Of a DNA stretch of 11,823 nucleotides, positions 1 to 8,881 are shown piece by piece. The stretch comes from Larix sibirica (taxonomy: Eukaryota; Streptophyta; Pinopsida; Pinales; Pinaceae): positions 48,357-60,179 of the forward strand of contig NWUY0300011748.1 of assembly GCA_004151065.3 (NCBI GenBank). The letters run 5' to 3'. Every line of letters starts with the position of its first letter. Position 1 is the stretch's first letter. The notes beneath the pieces are model-generated. The model ran no database searches. It saw only the letters and a list, made by a program, of their open reading frames with translations, and was not told the origin of the DNA. The translations under genes were made by a program, and so were the position numbers.

Positions 1-1100
1 TTGCTCTTGAAGTGCTTTGGACTGAGTTAGGATTTCTTTGCTAATATTTTGTCAACTTGCTTGAGGAGACCATCCTACAAAGGAGCTCCTCATTGTTTAA
101 TCAAGCCTTGGAATTCTCTTTTTTCCCTAATTAGGGTTTCACTACCTAGCCTTTGAGGTTGCTAGTTTAGCCCTAGTTACAAGTATTGAATGTCATCTTA
201 TGAGGAGGATTGTTAGCCTCGATCTCTCATAGCCCTAGGGTTTGAGACAAGAATCTAATACCCTATCTTTCAATGCTCTTTTTATCAATTTTACATGTTT
301 TATTTTATGCAAAAAATACAAAAATATTTTACTTTCGAAAAACCCTAAAAATCTAAATAAATTCAAAAATCCAAAAATATAAGTGATTTTGTATTTCTGA
401 CCCACCCTATAAATTCTCCCTAGGGTTTTCTTCATAGAACCTAGAGGGAACCTCTCTTTGAACAAGTGCATTGGGATGTATGGAATTGCATAAAATCAAT
501 AATTACTTGTTGTTTGGTATTTCTGGTTCACCCTACAAGTGCGCCCTGGCATGGAGAATTTCTAACCCTAGGGGGCACACCTTTCAGAGGACTTGCCTTG
601 GGAAACATGAATTGTCTTAGATTTGTGATAATTTCTTGGGAATTGTGATAAAGAGTAAACTCCATTATCGTTTGATTATTACGTCTTGTTTAATATTGTT
701 CGACTATGATGAGGCACATATCATAGCCATTAGGGATTGGTGGAAGGTATTTGTGGTTTGTTGGTGGTTGCAAGTATGTTTCATTGATTAGGGTCTCCCC
801 TAGGTTCTGTAGTTGCCCAAAGTGTTGAGAGGTTAGAGCATGGTGACATTGGGTTTAACCCGTCCTAAGCTTACCGTCACTAGCAGTAGGTCTACATAGA
901 CTTGCTTTGCAAAGGGTTGCTAGTTCAAGCAGTAACACCCCCGAGGCGATTTTTATCACACTTCCAACAAGGGGCTAGAGGTTGATGATGATTATTCATG
1001 CTTTGGGTTCTTGATGATAGAATTTTGATTCATTTTTTAGCATATGGATGGTTGATGGATCTTCATTTGGGCTAGTAGTTATGGGTTGTTGTTGGTATTG
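1..1100. other. Gene-free DNA with CCCTAGGG-like and telo-box motifs
   Basis: No coding region can be supported. The short open frames at 235-471 and 466-648 have no domain and low-complexity composition. The left 620 bases are rich in CCCTA/TAGGG words, including exact telo-boxes TTAGGGTTT (131-139) and AAACCCTAA (340-348). They also contain an imperfect direct repeat (see 391-602). From about 620 to 1100 I see no structure beyond T/G-rich sequence. It is most likely degraded retrotransposon LTR or internal non-coding DNA. Confidence 0.4.
391..602 (+). repeat. Imperfect direct repeat, two copies offset by about 126 bases
   Basis: GTATTTCTGACCCACCCTAT at 391-410 recurs as GTATTTCTGGTTCACCCTAC at 517-536. 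Similarity continues to CTCCC/CGCCC (23 of 30 positions match by eye). After a divergent stretch both copies show AACCTAGAGGG / AACCCTAGGGGG and later TGCxTTGGGA. The two copies look like an old tandem duplication of about 126 bases. Confidence 0.5.
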
Positions 1101-2760
1101 ATATGCTCTCATATGGATGATTTTTTATGAGGACGGTGCATTTCACTCTCATGTCACTTGATCATGTTTATTTATTGAAGTGCTATAGCATCTATAGTTT
1201 GATATATCATCTTTATCACATGGATTATATTTTCTTGTGGAGTGCTTGACATATTTTCATGATATGATGACATTTAAAGGGATTTCTACGGCAGTGCTCT
1301 AGCCTATTGGAGCTGATTTGGCATGATGATTTGATGACATGGTGGGTTTTCCATAGAGAGGCTTCCTCCTAGCACTTGTTTGATGGAATGGGATCTCATT
1401 TGGGTGGAGTGTTCTAGCTTTGGGGGCATATTTTGCACTCATAGATGGATTGTGATGGCTTTCTCTTATAACACCCTTGTCCTTAAACATTCGGTTGGCT
1501 TCTTTGGATGGCATGATGACATTGGGGGCCTTTTCTTTTGGAGTGCACTTGCCTTTCATCACTTAGGTGGCACCTTGGTACTATTGGATATATTGGATAT
1601 CACTATTGGTTGAACGATCTCCTTGTTTCTCTATATTTGGAACATGTGGAGACATGCTATGGGAATATATGAGGGCTTGTCCCCTTTTTCATGGAGTTGG
1701 TTAGATGTTGTGGATACTTTGCTCTTGGTTTTGACATTCTATACTTTGATAGATGAGCTCCTTGTTCTATGGATCTATCTTCCACATGTGGATTGATAAA
1801 ATAACAATAAATATTGAGTTAGTTGGTACGTGGACATTTATTGCACGTGTTATGAACATTCCCTACTTTGATGAGCTATTACACAAGGATCTATTTGTTG
1901 GTTATGGGTTTGACTCTTTGATGCATGGATCTAACCACTTACCCACTTGTTGGATGACTTGTTATACACTCACATGTGCCATCTTTTGTTGATCTTCCTT
2001 GATGACCATCCATTCCTTTGAAGCCACTTCCACCCTAATCTATGCATTATTTGTGGGAGTGTTATCTTAGGGAGCCACCTATATGGTTGTTGGAGGTTCT
2101 TTGACTTTATTTGCACACATACTTATGCCTTTGGTGGACGTTTTTGGTTGGAGATCCTTGTTGCGCATCTTCCCATGCTTATTTAATAGAGTGTTCCACC
2201 TTTGGGGGTGCCTTCTATTAGAGTGTTCACTTTGAAGGATGGTTGCATGGTCCTGTTCTCTATTTTGAGGAGGGAATTCACCTTGGAGGTGTCTTATTTA
2301 TCATGCCATTTGTTGGAGTAAATAACACTTTTGGAGGATGTTTTCACTTTTTGTATGCCATATTATGGAAAGAGTTCACCTAATGAGACATATTTATTGG
2401 AGGGTTCCACTTTGGTGGTGCGTTGATGATGTTTGGATCCCATTTGGAGCTAACATCCACTCTTTGGAGGGTTTCTTACACTCTCTTCTATGCTTATTTC
2501 ATGGAACGTTCATTTGGGAGAATGTTCATTGCACTTTTATGATGGGGTCATCCAATTTGGAGCTATATTGCATGGTTTTTTAGGAGGTTGTTAGTCATTG
2601 GAGGAGATCTTGGGGTGAAACCCTAGATCTAGTGTTCATCTATTGTTTATTGGACCAATTTCTTGGATCCATACCTCTTGGAGAGCCTTTGGAGGATACG
2701 CTTTGGGATTCTACTTGGCATTGTTCCTTATTTGATGGAGGCATCCTCCTTCATGGACCT
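1100..2760. repeat. Field of degenerate repeats (GGAGTG, TTGGAGG, CATGATGACAT modules)
   Basis: There is no gene here; the short open frames carry no domain. The words GGAGTGTTC, CTTTGGGGG, TTGGAGG and CATGATGACAT recur. GGAGTGTTCTAGCTTTGGGG (1411-1430) resembles AGAGTGTTCCACCTTTGGGG (2188-2207). ATGATGACATT with a downstream AGTGC-CT-GCCT occurs near 1265-1303 and 1512-1553. From about 2190 to 2530, TTCAC/TTCCAC followed by TTGG recurs at intervals close to 50 (2223, 2273, 2322, 2371; then 2402, 2453, 2502). This suggests an ancient array that has diverged strongly, possibly inside a long LTR. Confidence 0.45.
1522..1582 (+). repeat. Dispersed repeat copy A (partner at 5311-5372)
   Basis: This 61-base segment aligns with 5311-5372 at roughly 84% identity with one single-base gap. 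Shared stretches include TTGGAGTGC/TGTGGAGTGC, TTTCATCAC and TAGGTGG-ACCTT-GTACT. Similarity ends sharply after GTACT in both. Orientation is the same. Confidence 0.7.
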
Positions 2761-3712
2761 TTTCCTTGATGGACATGTACCTGTGCTTTGACCACCATAT
2801 TTCATGGATGTTATTAGATTTTGCTAGAGTATTTTTATTTGCTTACTGCATCCTAGGATAGATCTACAAATTTATTGTTGTTTATTGACACAAAAGGAAT
2901 AGGAGCTTAAAGCGATATAAGGATTTTCTCTCTCCTACGTTACTCATGGTTGGATTTTGAGAGCTCTCTCTCTTTGGAGCTTAATGGATATATATTTCTT
3001 GGTTCAATTTGAAGTGTAAGGGTTTCCGCTCCTATCAAAGTGTGGCTTATGTTCCTATTTCTCTATGTTATTGTTGAATTGTATAATTGCTATAACTTGT
3101 TTAATTAGGACATATGATAAGGATTTATTTACCTCATTGGAAGGGATTTATGTGAAGTGTAATTCCACTATTTATGTTTGATGTCTTATGCATGATTGTA
3201 TTAATTTGATTCTATTATCTTTCTACAATTGTTGCTAATAATACTCCATTGCATAATACACACCCTAATTAACAATATTTGATGTGGCACCATTTGGGCC
3301 CTCCTAGTCTCTTTCTACAATAATTTTTCAGCCTGTTAGGGTTTCATTGTGGCATGTGTATGCAGCCCTAGTTTCTCTAACCTTTCATGAGTTTCCCCTC
3401 TTGGACTTGCCCCTTGACTTCATTTTCCCTTGTTGGATGGCACTAGTCTCTTGGTCCTCCCATCACCATTTTATTCTATTATACTACAAATACAAAACCG
3501 TTTTGCTAAGATATCTCTTCACATCACCTTGTTCTTCATTGTCATGGTCTTAGTAATCCTATCCTAGCGAAGATCCCCTTTTGTTGTAGAAGAGACAACC
3601 TAAAGTGTATAGAGGGATTTATTCAGGTGACAGTGAGTAAGCCCTCTAGGTCGCTCATAGGTTAGCATTGTTCTTTCTACTTTAATTTCACTTACTAGTT
3701 TGTCCCACTACA
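2760..3712 (+). other. Gene-free stretch, candidate 3' portion of the plus-strand element's LTR
   Basis: No supported gene is present. If the PBS at 3716 is right, this should be LTR sequence ending with CTACA at 3708-3712. A TATA-like ATATAAGG at 2915-2922 is followed by a CT-rich stretch (TTTTCTCTCTCC), as in LTR promoters. A telo-box TTAGGGTTT occurs at 3336-3344. The only open frame (3347-3553) has no recognisable domain and is probably chance. The LTR start could not be placed and no second LTR copy was found by eye. Confidence 0.3.
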
Positions 3713-3715
3713 TTT

Positions 3716-3733
3716 TGGCGTTGTTGTTAGTGA
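3716..3733 (+). promoter_or_regulatory. Decayed primer binding site, tRNA-Asp type
   Basis: TGGCGTTGTTGTTAGTGA matches the tRNA-Asp-complementary site TGGCGCCGTTGCCGGGGA, used by several plant Ty3/gypsy elements, at 12 of 18 positions. Four mismatches are C-to-T and one is G-to-A, the pattern expected from deamination of methylated cytosines; the sixth is G-to-T. It follows ...CACTACA at 3706-3712, a plausible LTR 3' end with CA, after a TTT spacer. The gag-like frame begins about 310 bases downstream, a normal distance. Confidence 0.55.
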
Positions 3734-4043
3734 TCAAATCCATTTCGTGGAATTTGTAGTCTTGCTACATCTATGACATTTGTGAGAGACTCTTATTGCA
3801 CATTTTCCTTCTCACATGGCGAATCTTTGAAGGGGTGAAGCCCTTGTTTCTTTGCAAATTTAAGACATTAGTGGATGTAGAGGTGAACAAACTCATAAAT
3901 TTGAAGGATTTTAATCTCAACTTGGTGCCTCCACATCTTTCATTTGGTATGAGGTATGATGATTGCACATTCTAAATATTTCATGCATGGGAATTTGATC
4001 CATTGGATTTTTCATATATTTAAGGATATCCACATCATTTTGA
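3734..4043 (+). other. Leader between PBS and gag-like fragment
   Basis: This is about 310 bases, the size of a retrotransposon 5' leader. An open frame of about 70 codons runs from 3764 to a TAA at 3971-3973, reading through RLLLHIFLLTWRIFEG and NLKDFNLNLVPPHLSFG. I do not recognise it. It may be chance or a worn gag N-terminus, and minus-strand frames here show no domain. Confidence 0.3.
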
Positions 4044-4397
4044 TTTTCAAATATGGAAGAAACATGCGGGCCAAATTTTTTTGGAAACCCTCTTGAAGTT
4101 TCAAAATTCTTGGCATCCTTCCTAGTGTTTCTTGTAAATTTCATTGTAATACATGAATATGTCAAGATGAAAATGTTCACACTTTCATTAGGAGGGGATA
4201 ATGCAAAGGAATGGTTCTATGTTTCCAATCAAAGGTCAAAATTCTCTATTACACATTTTGTTTGGGCTTTTTTTTATCTAGATCAGTGTGATGGTGAAGT
4301 CCACTTTGTACATGAGGCACATGTCTTGATTGATCTTCATAGTAGGATGAATAATCAATGTGATGCTTTGAAGCTTGCTTCTTTCTATGATAAATGA
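4044..4397 (+). pseudogene. Gag-like fragment of a Ty3/gypsy-type retrotransposon
   Basis: The frame runs from after a TGA at 4041-4043 to a TGA at 4395-4397, with its first ATG at 4053. Residues about 15-60 read FLASFLVFLVNFIVIHEYVKMKMFTLSLGGDNAKEWF when joined across adjacent segments. This matches the retrotransposon gag pattern of a hydrophobic helix, H-E-x-V-x-M-x-x-F-x-x-S-L-x-G-x-A-x-x-W-F. Later residues (HFVHEAHVLIDLHSRMNNQ) also look coding. At 114 residues it is far shorter than a normal gag, and no CCHC knuckle is present. A T-run near 4269-4276 is a likely indel site. Gag would form the virus-like particle. The assignment is by motif resemblance only; the N-terminus is not defined. 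Confidence 0.6.
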
Positions 4398-4467
4398 TTG
4401 ATAAAGATAGTGGAAAGTGGTCATTGCAAAAGTACATCAAATAATGCTATCATGTGCATATATTTGA

Positions 4468-4869
4468 TTAATTTTTTCATCTCATGTCCCTGTTGTGTTT
4501 GAACGTGAAGAAGATAAGGTTGAAAAAATTGTTGAGGATATTGTTTTAGCCTCCCATGAAGAATATATTGCGGGTTTAAAGGAGGACATTGATCAAGAAG
4601 ACATTGAAGATCTTGTTGCATCCCCTCAAGAAAAGCAAAATGATAAAGACCTTTCCCATGATTCCATTGAAGGCCAAGCACAAGAAGGAAGAGATGATGA
4701 AGGGAGCCCTCAAGCAGATGAAGCAACTCATGATTGCATTGAAAACCAAATAGATGAAGAGCATGCTGAAGAAAGCATCGAATCATTCGTTTCTTTTTCT
4801 CACGATGATGAGGGTTTCGTAAGCCTACATTCATCTCAAAAATATGAAGTAGATGATCTTATATCTTGT
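4468..4869 (+). pseudogene. Acidic gag-distal coding relic
   Basis: This is an open frame from a TGA at 4465-4467 to TAA 4870-4872, about 134 codons with no ATG near its start. It is therefore a continuation of a broken coding region rather than a gene. It is strikingly rich in Glu and Asp (for example EREEDKVEKIVEDIVLAS, EDIDQEDIEDLVASPQE, NQIDEEHAEESIESF) and ends with DDEGFVSLHSSQKYEVDDL. There is no catalytic motif. It is in a different frame from the gag-like fragment 70 bases upstream. Acidic spacer segments after gag occur in some plant gypsy polyproteins; linking it to the gag relic is inference from adjacency, orientation and composition. A host acidic protein fragment is the alternative. 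Confidence 0.5.
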
Positions 4870-5309
4870 TAAAATTTTGAGGAGGAAAATATTTAAAACA
4901 AACCCTTGTTTGATGATATGATGACAAGTGTATATTTGTACCCTTTTCACGAAGATATAGATGTCATATTTCAGATTATTGATCATAGTAGGGAGACATG
5001 GAATACATTGAAATGTTTTGGGGTCCCATCTATGCCACTTATAGTGATGCATCTAGTAAGAAAATCACATATTTTGAGTCTTTGGAACAACCAAACATGG
5101 AAGAGTATTTTCAGCCATAAGACCCCATTTGTAATGTTGATTTTGGACATCATGTTGAGCACATTTTTGTAGATATGTTTCAGTCATATCTAAATTTTAG
5201 GGTTTTTTTGTGGTAGAATGTTAAGAGTAATGTCCAACCATGTTTGAAGGGTTTTGATGTAGATTCTTCCAACCATATGGAGTATATTTTTGGTCCTAAA
5301 AAGACATAA
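4870..5309 (+). pseudogene. Frame-broken continuation of the gag-distal relic
   Basis: After the TAA at 4870 the same frame passes a second TAA and reads PLFDDMMTSVYLYPFHED to IDVIFQIIDHSR at about 4991. A frame change there gives DMEYIEMFWGPIYATYSD, then FESLEQPNMEEYFQP, with stops at 5118-5120, 5214-5216 and 5307-5309. The residues between the stops stay protein-like (HVEHIFVDMFQSYLNF; CLKGFDVDSSNHMEYIFGP), and the acidic, aromatic-rich style matches the piece before. I do not recognise a domain. The alternative 88-codon ATG frame (4906-5172) uses the first part but then loses this character. Confidence 0.35.
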
Positions 5310-5310
5310 A

Positions 5311-5372
5311 TTGGAGGCATTTACTTGTGGAGTGCTCTTTCCTTTTCATCACATAGGTGGAACCTTAGTACT
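5311..5372 (+). repeat. Dispersed repeat copy B (partner at 1522-1582)
   Basis: This is the second copy of the module at 1522-1582. It starts two bases after the last stop of the gag-distal relic (5307-5309), so it sits at the right boundary of recognisable element sequence. It could be a piece of an LTR, an internal repeat, or DNA shared by two related insertions. Confidence 0.65.
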
Positions 5373-7336
5373 TGTTGTCACATGATTTAGCGATCTTAGG
5401 ATTGCAAGGAATAATCGATCTCTAGACCAGTGGAACCTTTGGACACTATTCCAATGTGTCAGGTAGACATGGTCTCCTCTCTTTAGGTTTCCTAAATCCA
5501 CTAATGGTAGACTCATACTAACCACGAGAGGTGTCCCTAGTTGAGCATTTATGGGTACTTTCCAGTAAACCATCTTTCCCACAGTACTTACAAGATTGAT
5601 TTGTCTAAGACATGGTGCATTGAAAATTAGCAAAGAGGATGAATGTGAAACCTTGTGGGAACTAGGCTATGTGATATTGATTATGGAAGTGAAATATAAC
5701 CTCTCTAGTCTCTAGGATTCCTATTCTATTCCAAAGATTGTAAAAGATCAAGGAAATCTACCTAGGTAAATTGATAGTGCTACTTGCAAATGATTCTTAG
5801 GCTTAATATTATTGTTACTACCCAAATCTAAATGTTAAAAGGATGAAGGTACGAGGGGAGCAAGTTAAATGTGCCTAATTCTTGAAATGGTATTACCTTA
5901 AAGTTTGAAATGTTGAGTGAAAAAGTTTGGTAACACTTGTATATTATTAGATCTGAGTTTTACAACCAATGCTTGCATAAAATACGAGTTTTATAGGAAT
6001 GCATGTGTACTGGTTTGAGGTTAATGAGTCTCAATATTCAATGGTAGCTTGCTGGTTATGATATGTCCAATTTGTGAAAAGTGTAACAACAAGCCAAATA
6101 TGCATAAAACAACCCAAAATTTGTTCCTAAATGCAAATGCATATCTAAATGACAACTAGTTCCTTCCCTAGGGGGTTCACTCTAAGTCTTTTCATTCTTT
6201 TTTTAAGATTTTAGATGCATATTTCTAATGTGCTATAAGCCTAAATGAAAACTATGCTATCAACCTGTAGATGCTTTATAGGAAAACTAAAACTAGAGAA
6301 GACTTTAAATTGGAATGAGGAAATATGAGTTGGGAGAAAAACTCGGAATAAAAACTGGGATCTAGTTCCTTGCTTGCTTGGGTGATGGATTCTGCTCACC
6401 CCTCTTGCAATAGAGCCCTTGATGGATGATGATGAGCCTCGGGAGGTTTCCAAACTATCCAAGAGACCTCCACAACTAAGGTGTGCCCCTGACAATATTA
6501 GCTCTAACTTGAAAAAAAGAACAAATTTTATATCAAGAAGTCGAAATGATGGCGCAAGATCAAGCAAATCAATCCACTTAACAAGTTATATTTCATAAGT
6601 GGGAAAGAGAAAATAAAAATCTGTAGTGAAATATTCAAATTGATTTATTACAAGAGAAGTATTTCCCTAGCTAAATATCAAAAGTTTTAAACAATTTTAT
6701 ATTTAAACCCACAATGTAAACAACATAGATATCACCTCGGCTGGGAAGAAATCAAACCATCATTTCATTGCACCATTCACAAGAACACACAAGATCGAAT
6801 TGAATAGCTAGAAAAATCTTAGAGTTTCACTACACAAAAATTTCTCCCCTTACAAAAAAATCACCCTCTCTCTTATAAAATGAGAAGATGTGAGATACAA
6901 ACCTAATCCATAAGGATTGAGGGCTGAGATTAAATTCCTCGCAAGCCAAATCAATGGCTTAGATTTATCATCACATTTTACATTTAAAAATTTGTTGGAA
7001 ATTACTTTTTGCTAGAGGGGAGTGAACTGCCTCGTGAAGCCCATGTTACATAAGAAATTTACAAATGACCTGCTTAATTTTTGAGTTGGAGACTCATGTG
7101 TAACCCCATGCCACTCTACATGTTGATTTTGAAGTGAAACAAATGCCAAATTGCCGAGAAAATTATTAGGTGCGCCCCCTTTGGTGAAGAGTGTCCCCCT
7201 CTTGGAGATGACAAGCCGGAATGTGTTCAATACATGAAGTTGGTCAATAGGAAGTGGTCACTTTGTCATTATGTCACCATTTCATGAGGACCCAAGTGAT
7301 TATTTTCCCCATTAGACTTCTCGTTGCCATGTATTT

Positions 7337-7371
7337 TTAACTTAGGAAAATTTTTAAATCAAACCTTAGGT
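7337..7371 (+). repeat. Short direct repeat copy 1 (partner 7562-7596)
   Basis: TTAACTTAGGAAAA followed by T-rich, TAAAT and CCT sequence recurs 225 bases downstream with about 80% identity. The first 14 bases are identical. It may mark an old duplication in non-coding DNA. Confidence 0.45.
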
Positions 7372-7536
7372 TGTTTGATTAACTATTTCCCATTAATTTG
7401 ACCTTCAAGAATTTCTGCTCAAAATTTATGGAAGTTTCCTTGGATGGGTTCCTTGATGCTTCAATGTTCCATACCCATCAAAACCATGCCATATACCAAT
7501 CTAAAATGACCAATAATAGGCAACTCCAAATAATTA

Positions 7537-7605
7537 AAATTTGACTTAGGCTTTTTTAATCTTAACTTAGGAAAAATTCATAAATTAAAGCCTAATAATT
7601 CAAAA
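7537..7605. repeat. AT-rich imperfect inverted repeat
   Basis: AAATTTGACTTAGGCTTT at 7537-7554 (arm to 7560) faces AAATTAAAGCCTAA... at 7582-7605. The reverse complement of the right arm is ATTTTGAATTATTAGGCTTT and onward, so TTTGA...TTAGGCTTT pairs with a three-base bulge. The loop of about 21 bases contains copy 2 of the TTAACTTAGGAAAA repeat. It could fold as a hairpin, but no terminator or MITE ends are evident. Confidence 0.4.
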
Positions 7606-8080
7606 TGACTGAAAATGACATTTGGAGGGGTCCAATCGGACTCCAAAGGATGAAGTATGATTAATAGTGATACATGAAGACCACATACTGTTGGATGGTC
7701 TTGTTGACAAAGCGAACCCGAGTTTGACCAAATAAAAAAATTGAAAAAGTAAACTTTGGCCAAATTTTGACAATGATGAAAGTACACAACCAAAGCCTAA
7801 ATGAGGAGAAAATAAAATCTTCAATGATCAATATTGATAGTGCATTAGAGCAACAAATGCATACTTTACACAAGTGATATAGGTGAATCATCACATAACT
7901 TTATCATAGAAAAAATGCATAGAATAACATATAGCATGAAGTTAGTGTTTTATATTCATGCCACCATATAGATTACCATCAAGAATATTGCAAAGATAAT
8001 TCTCCTCTTGGATGAAGCGGATGGTCAAAATCAAAAGGCTAGTCAAGTGAAAGATTGGTTAAGGATGACTTGATTGACTC

Positions 8081-8103
8081 AAGATAAAGGGGAGGAAAGG
8101 GGA
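8081..8103 (+). other. Plus-strand polypurine tract
   Basis: A 23-base all-purine run (AAGATAAAGGGGAGGAAAGG, then GGA) is followed by CTTTGTGACATTC. Such tracts prime plus-strand synthesis just before a 3' LTR, and TG occurs a few bases later. Its orientation would suit the plus-strand element with its PBS at 3716. However, no matching LTR sequence was found near the left end, so the link is only a possibility. Confidence 0.3.
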
Positions 8104-8531
8104 CTTTGTGACATTCATTAATTAGGCAAACACTAGTGAGGATGTTTTTCACAAATGGATGATGTGCTAGAGTAAGATAATCCTTTGACCTTGACAATCA
8201 GACTCAAGTCCCCAATATTCTTTGAATTTTGCTTTTAGGCTTCTTTTTGGACTTGTCTTCTTTTATTTCTTGGACTTCTTTTATTGTACTTTATTGTTTT
8301 TAGACCTCAACTTATTTATTTTTCTTTAAGGATCATGCAAGTTTTAGACTTTTTTTCTTTCTTTCTTGATTTTTCATTTTTCACTTGGTTTCCATTTTCT
8401 TTCTTCATGTAGGTACAAGGATTCATGCACTGAGAGTTGTTTCATGTGCCCTTTTTGAGGCACTAGAGGGGGGGGAATCCTTTCATGCTTCAAGACTAGG
8501 AATCATATCCATAACAAATGGCTAACCTTAA
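8104..8531. other. Gene-free, pyrimidine-rich stretch with a G8 run
   Basis: No gene is present. From about 8225 to 8410 the plus strand is strongly T/C-rich (TTTTTTTCTTTCTTTCTTG and similar). It ends TTTCTTTCTTCATGTAG, which resembles a splice acceptor but has no recognisable exon after it. A run of eight G inside GAGGGGGGGGAA lies at 8466-8477, a motif shape common at plant retroelement junctions. No function can be assigned. Confidence 0.35.
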
Positions 8532-8735
8532 CACGTAGCTAATCAACAAATCTTTACAAGAAGAAAATAATATGGGCCTGAAAGGCATTAAGGGCCTAGC
8601 ACATAGCCAATCAACATGGCTTTACAAGAAGAAAATCATAAGGCATCAGAGAACCAATTATCCTAGGTACATATCCAACCAATAGGTCTTTTCAAGAAGA
8701 AAATCATAAGACTTCAGAGAACTTTATTGCCCACA
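8532..8735. repeat. Three-copy 68-bp degenerate tandem repeat
   Basis: The copies are 8532-8599, 8600-8667 and 8668-8735, each 68 bases with no length change. The conserved core is CAC(A/G)TAGCCAATCAA.. then CTTTACAAGAAGAAAATCAT. Copies 1 and 2 match at 34 of the first 40 positions. Copies 2 and 3 match at about 49 of 68, mostly over the first 55. Copy 2 contains a CCAAT box (CCAATCA). The array lies just outside the candidate gypsy LTR. Tandem CCAAT-bearing repeats can be promoter or LTR enhancer elements, but nothing here proves that. Confidence 0.75.
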
Positions 8736-8881
8736 TCGGAGCTGATACATCAAGCAATAACATGGATGCCTCATAATAAAGAGGTCGCATAGGGGAGATC
8801 TTGAGTCACTCTGTTAGGTATAAACCAATGGGTTTTAAAGATGCATGGGTGGCATGGAATGTATATTCCAAAAATATATAT

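Larger units (their letters stand above)
3713..5309 (+). mobile_element. Relic of a second Ty3/gypsy-type element (PBS, leader, gag, gag-distal coding), plus strand
   Basis: Read left to right, this holds a decayed tRNA-Asp-type primer binding site (3716-3733), a leader of about 310 bases, a gag-like fragment from about 4044, an acidic stretch from 4468, and a frame-broken reading continuing to 5309. This order is the 5' end of an LTR retrotransposon internal region. It runs opposite to the pol fragment at the right of the window, so it belongs to a different insertion. No protease, RT or integrase follows it: after 5309 the sequence changes to a repeat module and then to unrelated AT-rich DNA. 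The pieces are individually weak, but their order and spacing support each other. Confidence 0.6.
5373..8080. other. Long AT-rich stretch without a supportable gene
   Basis: I find no gene. The largest frames are on the minus strand (5349-5633, 6241-6567, 7012-7230, 7578-7894) and show no recognisable domain. The overlapping frames at 7578-7894 are clearly chance. The 5349-5633 frame (with GDHVYLTHWNSVQRFHWSR) looks slightly protein-like but is unidentified. A minus-strand TTTTATAAGA at 6871-6880 followed by GA-rich sequence resembles an LTR or gene promoter, but no LTR ends or PBS could be attached to it. Repeated pieces near 7337-7605 are listed separately. Confidence 0.4.

Noticed and set aside
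880-960. Possible tRNA-like segment (GGTTGCTAGTTCAAGC with a preceding GGTGACATTGGG)
   Set aside because: No cloverleaf could be formed: acceptor and anticodon stems do not pair and box spacing is wrong.
5349-5633. Minus-strand 94-codon frame with GDHVYLTHWNSVQRFHWSR
   Set aside because: No recognisable family, no supporting neighbours, and its end overlaps the repeat module at 5311-5372. Left as unidentified.
6241-6567. Minus-strand 108-codon frame
   Set aside because: Serine/phenylalanine-rich translation of AT-rich DNA, no domain, no conserved motif.
7578-7894. Three overlapping minus-strand frames
   Set aside because: Different frames over the same low-complexity AT-rich DNA; none has protein-like features.
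7972-8073. Short reading IILLLDEADGQNQKASQVKDW resembling the Rx-type coiled-coil of plant NLR proteins (plus strand)
   Set aside because: Only 33 codons between stops, no continuation of the domain in any frame and no NB-ARC motif nearby; a chance match is more likely.
8390-8420. Polypyrimidine tract plus CATGTAG looking like an intron 3' end
   Set aside because: No coding sequence follows in any frame and no donor or upstream exon is visible.
8600-8735. CRISPR-like array
   Set aside because: The units are contiguous degenerate tandem repeats without unique spacers, and the context is eukaryotic retrotransposon DNA.
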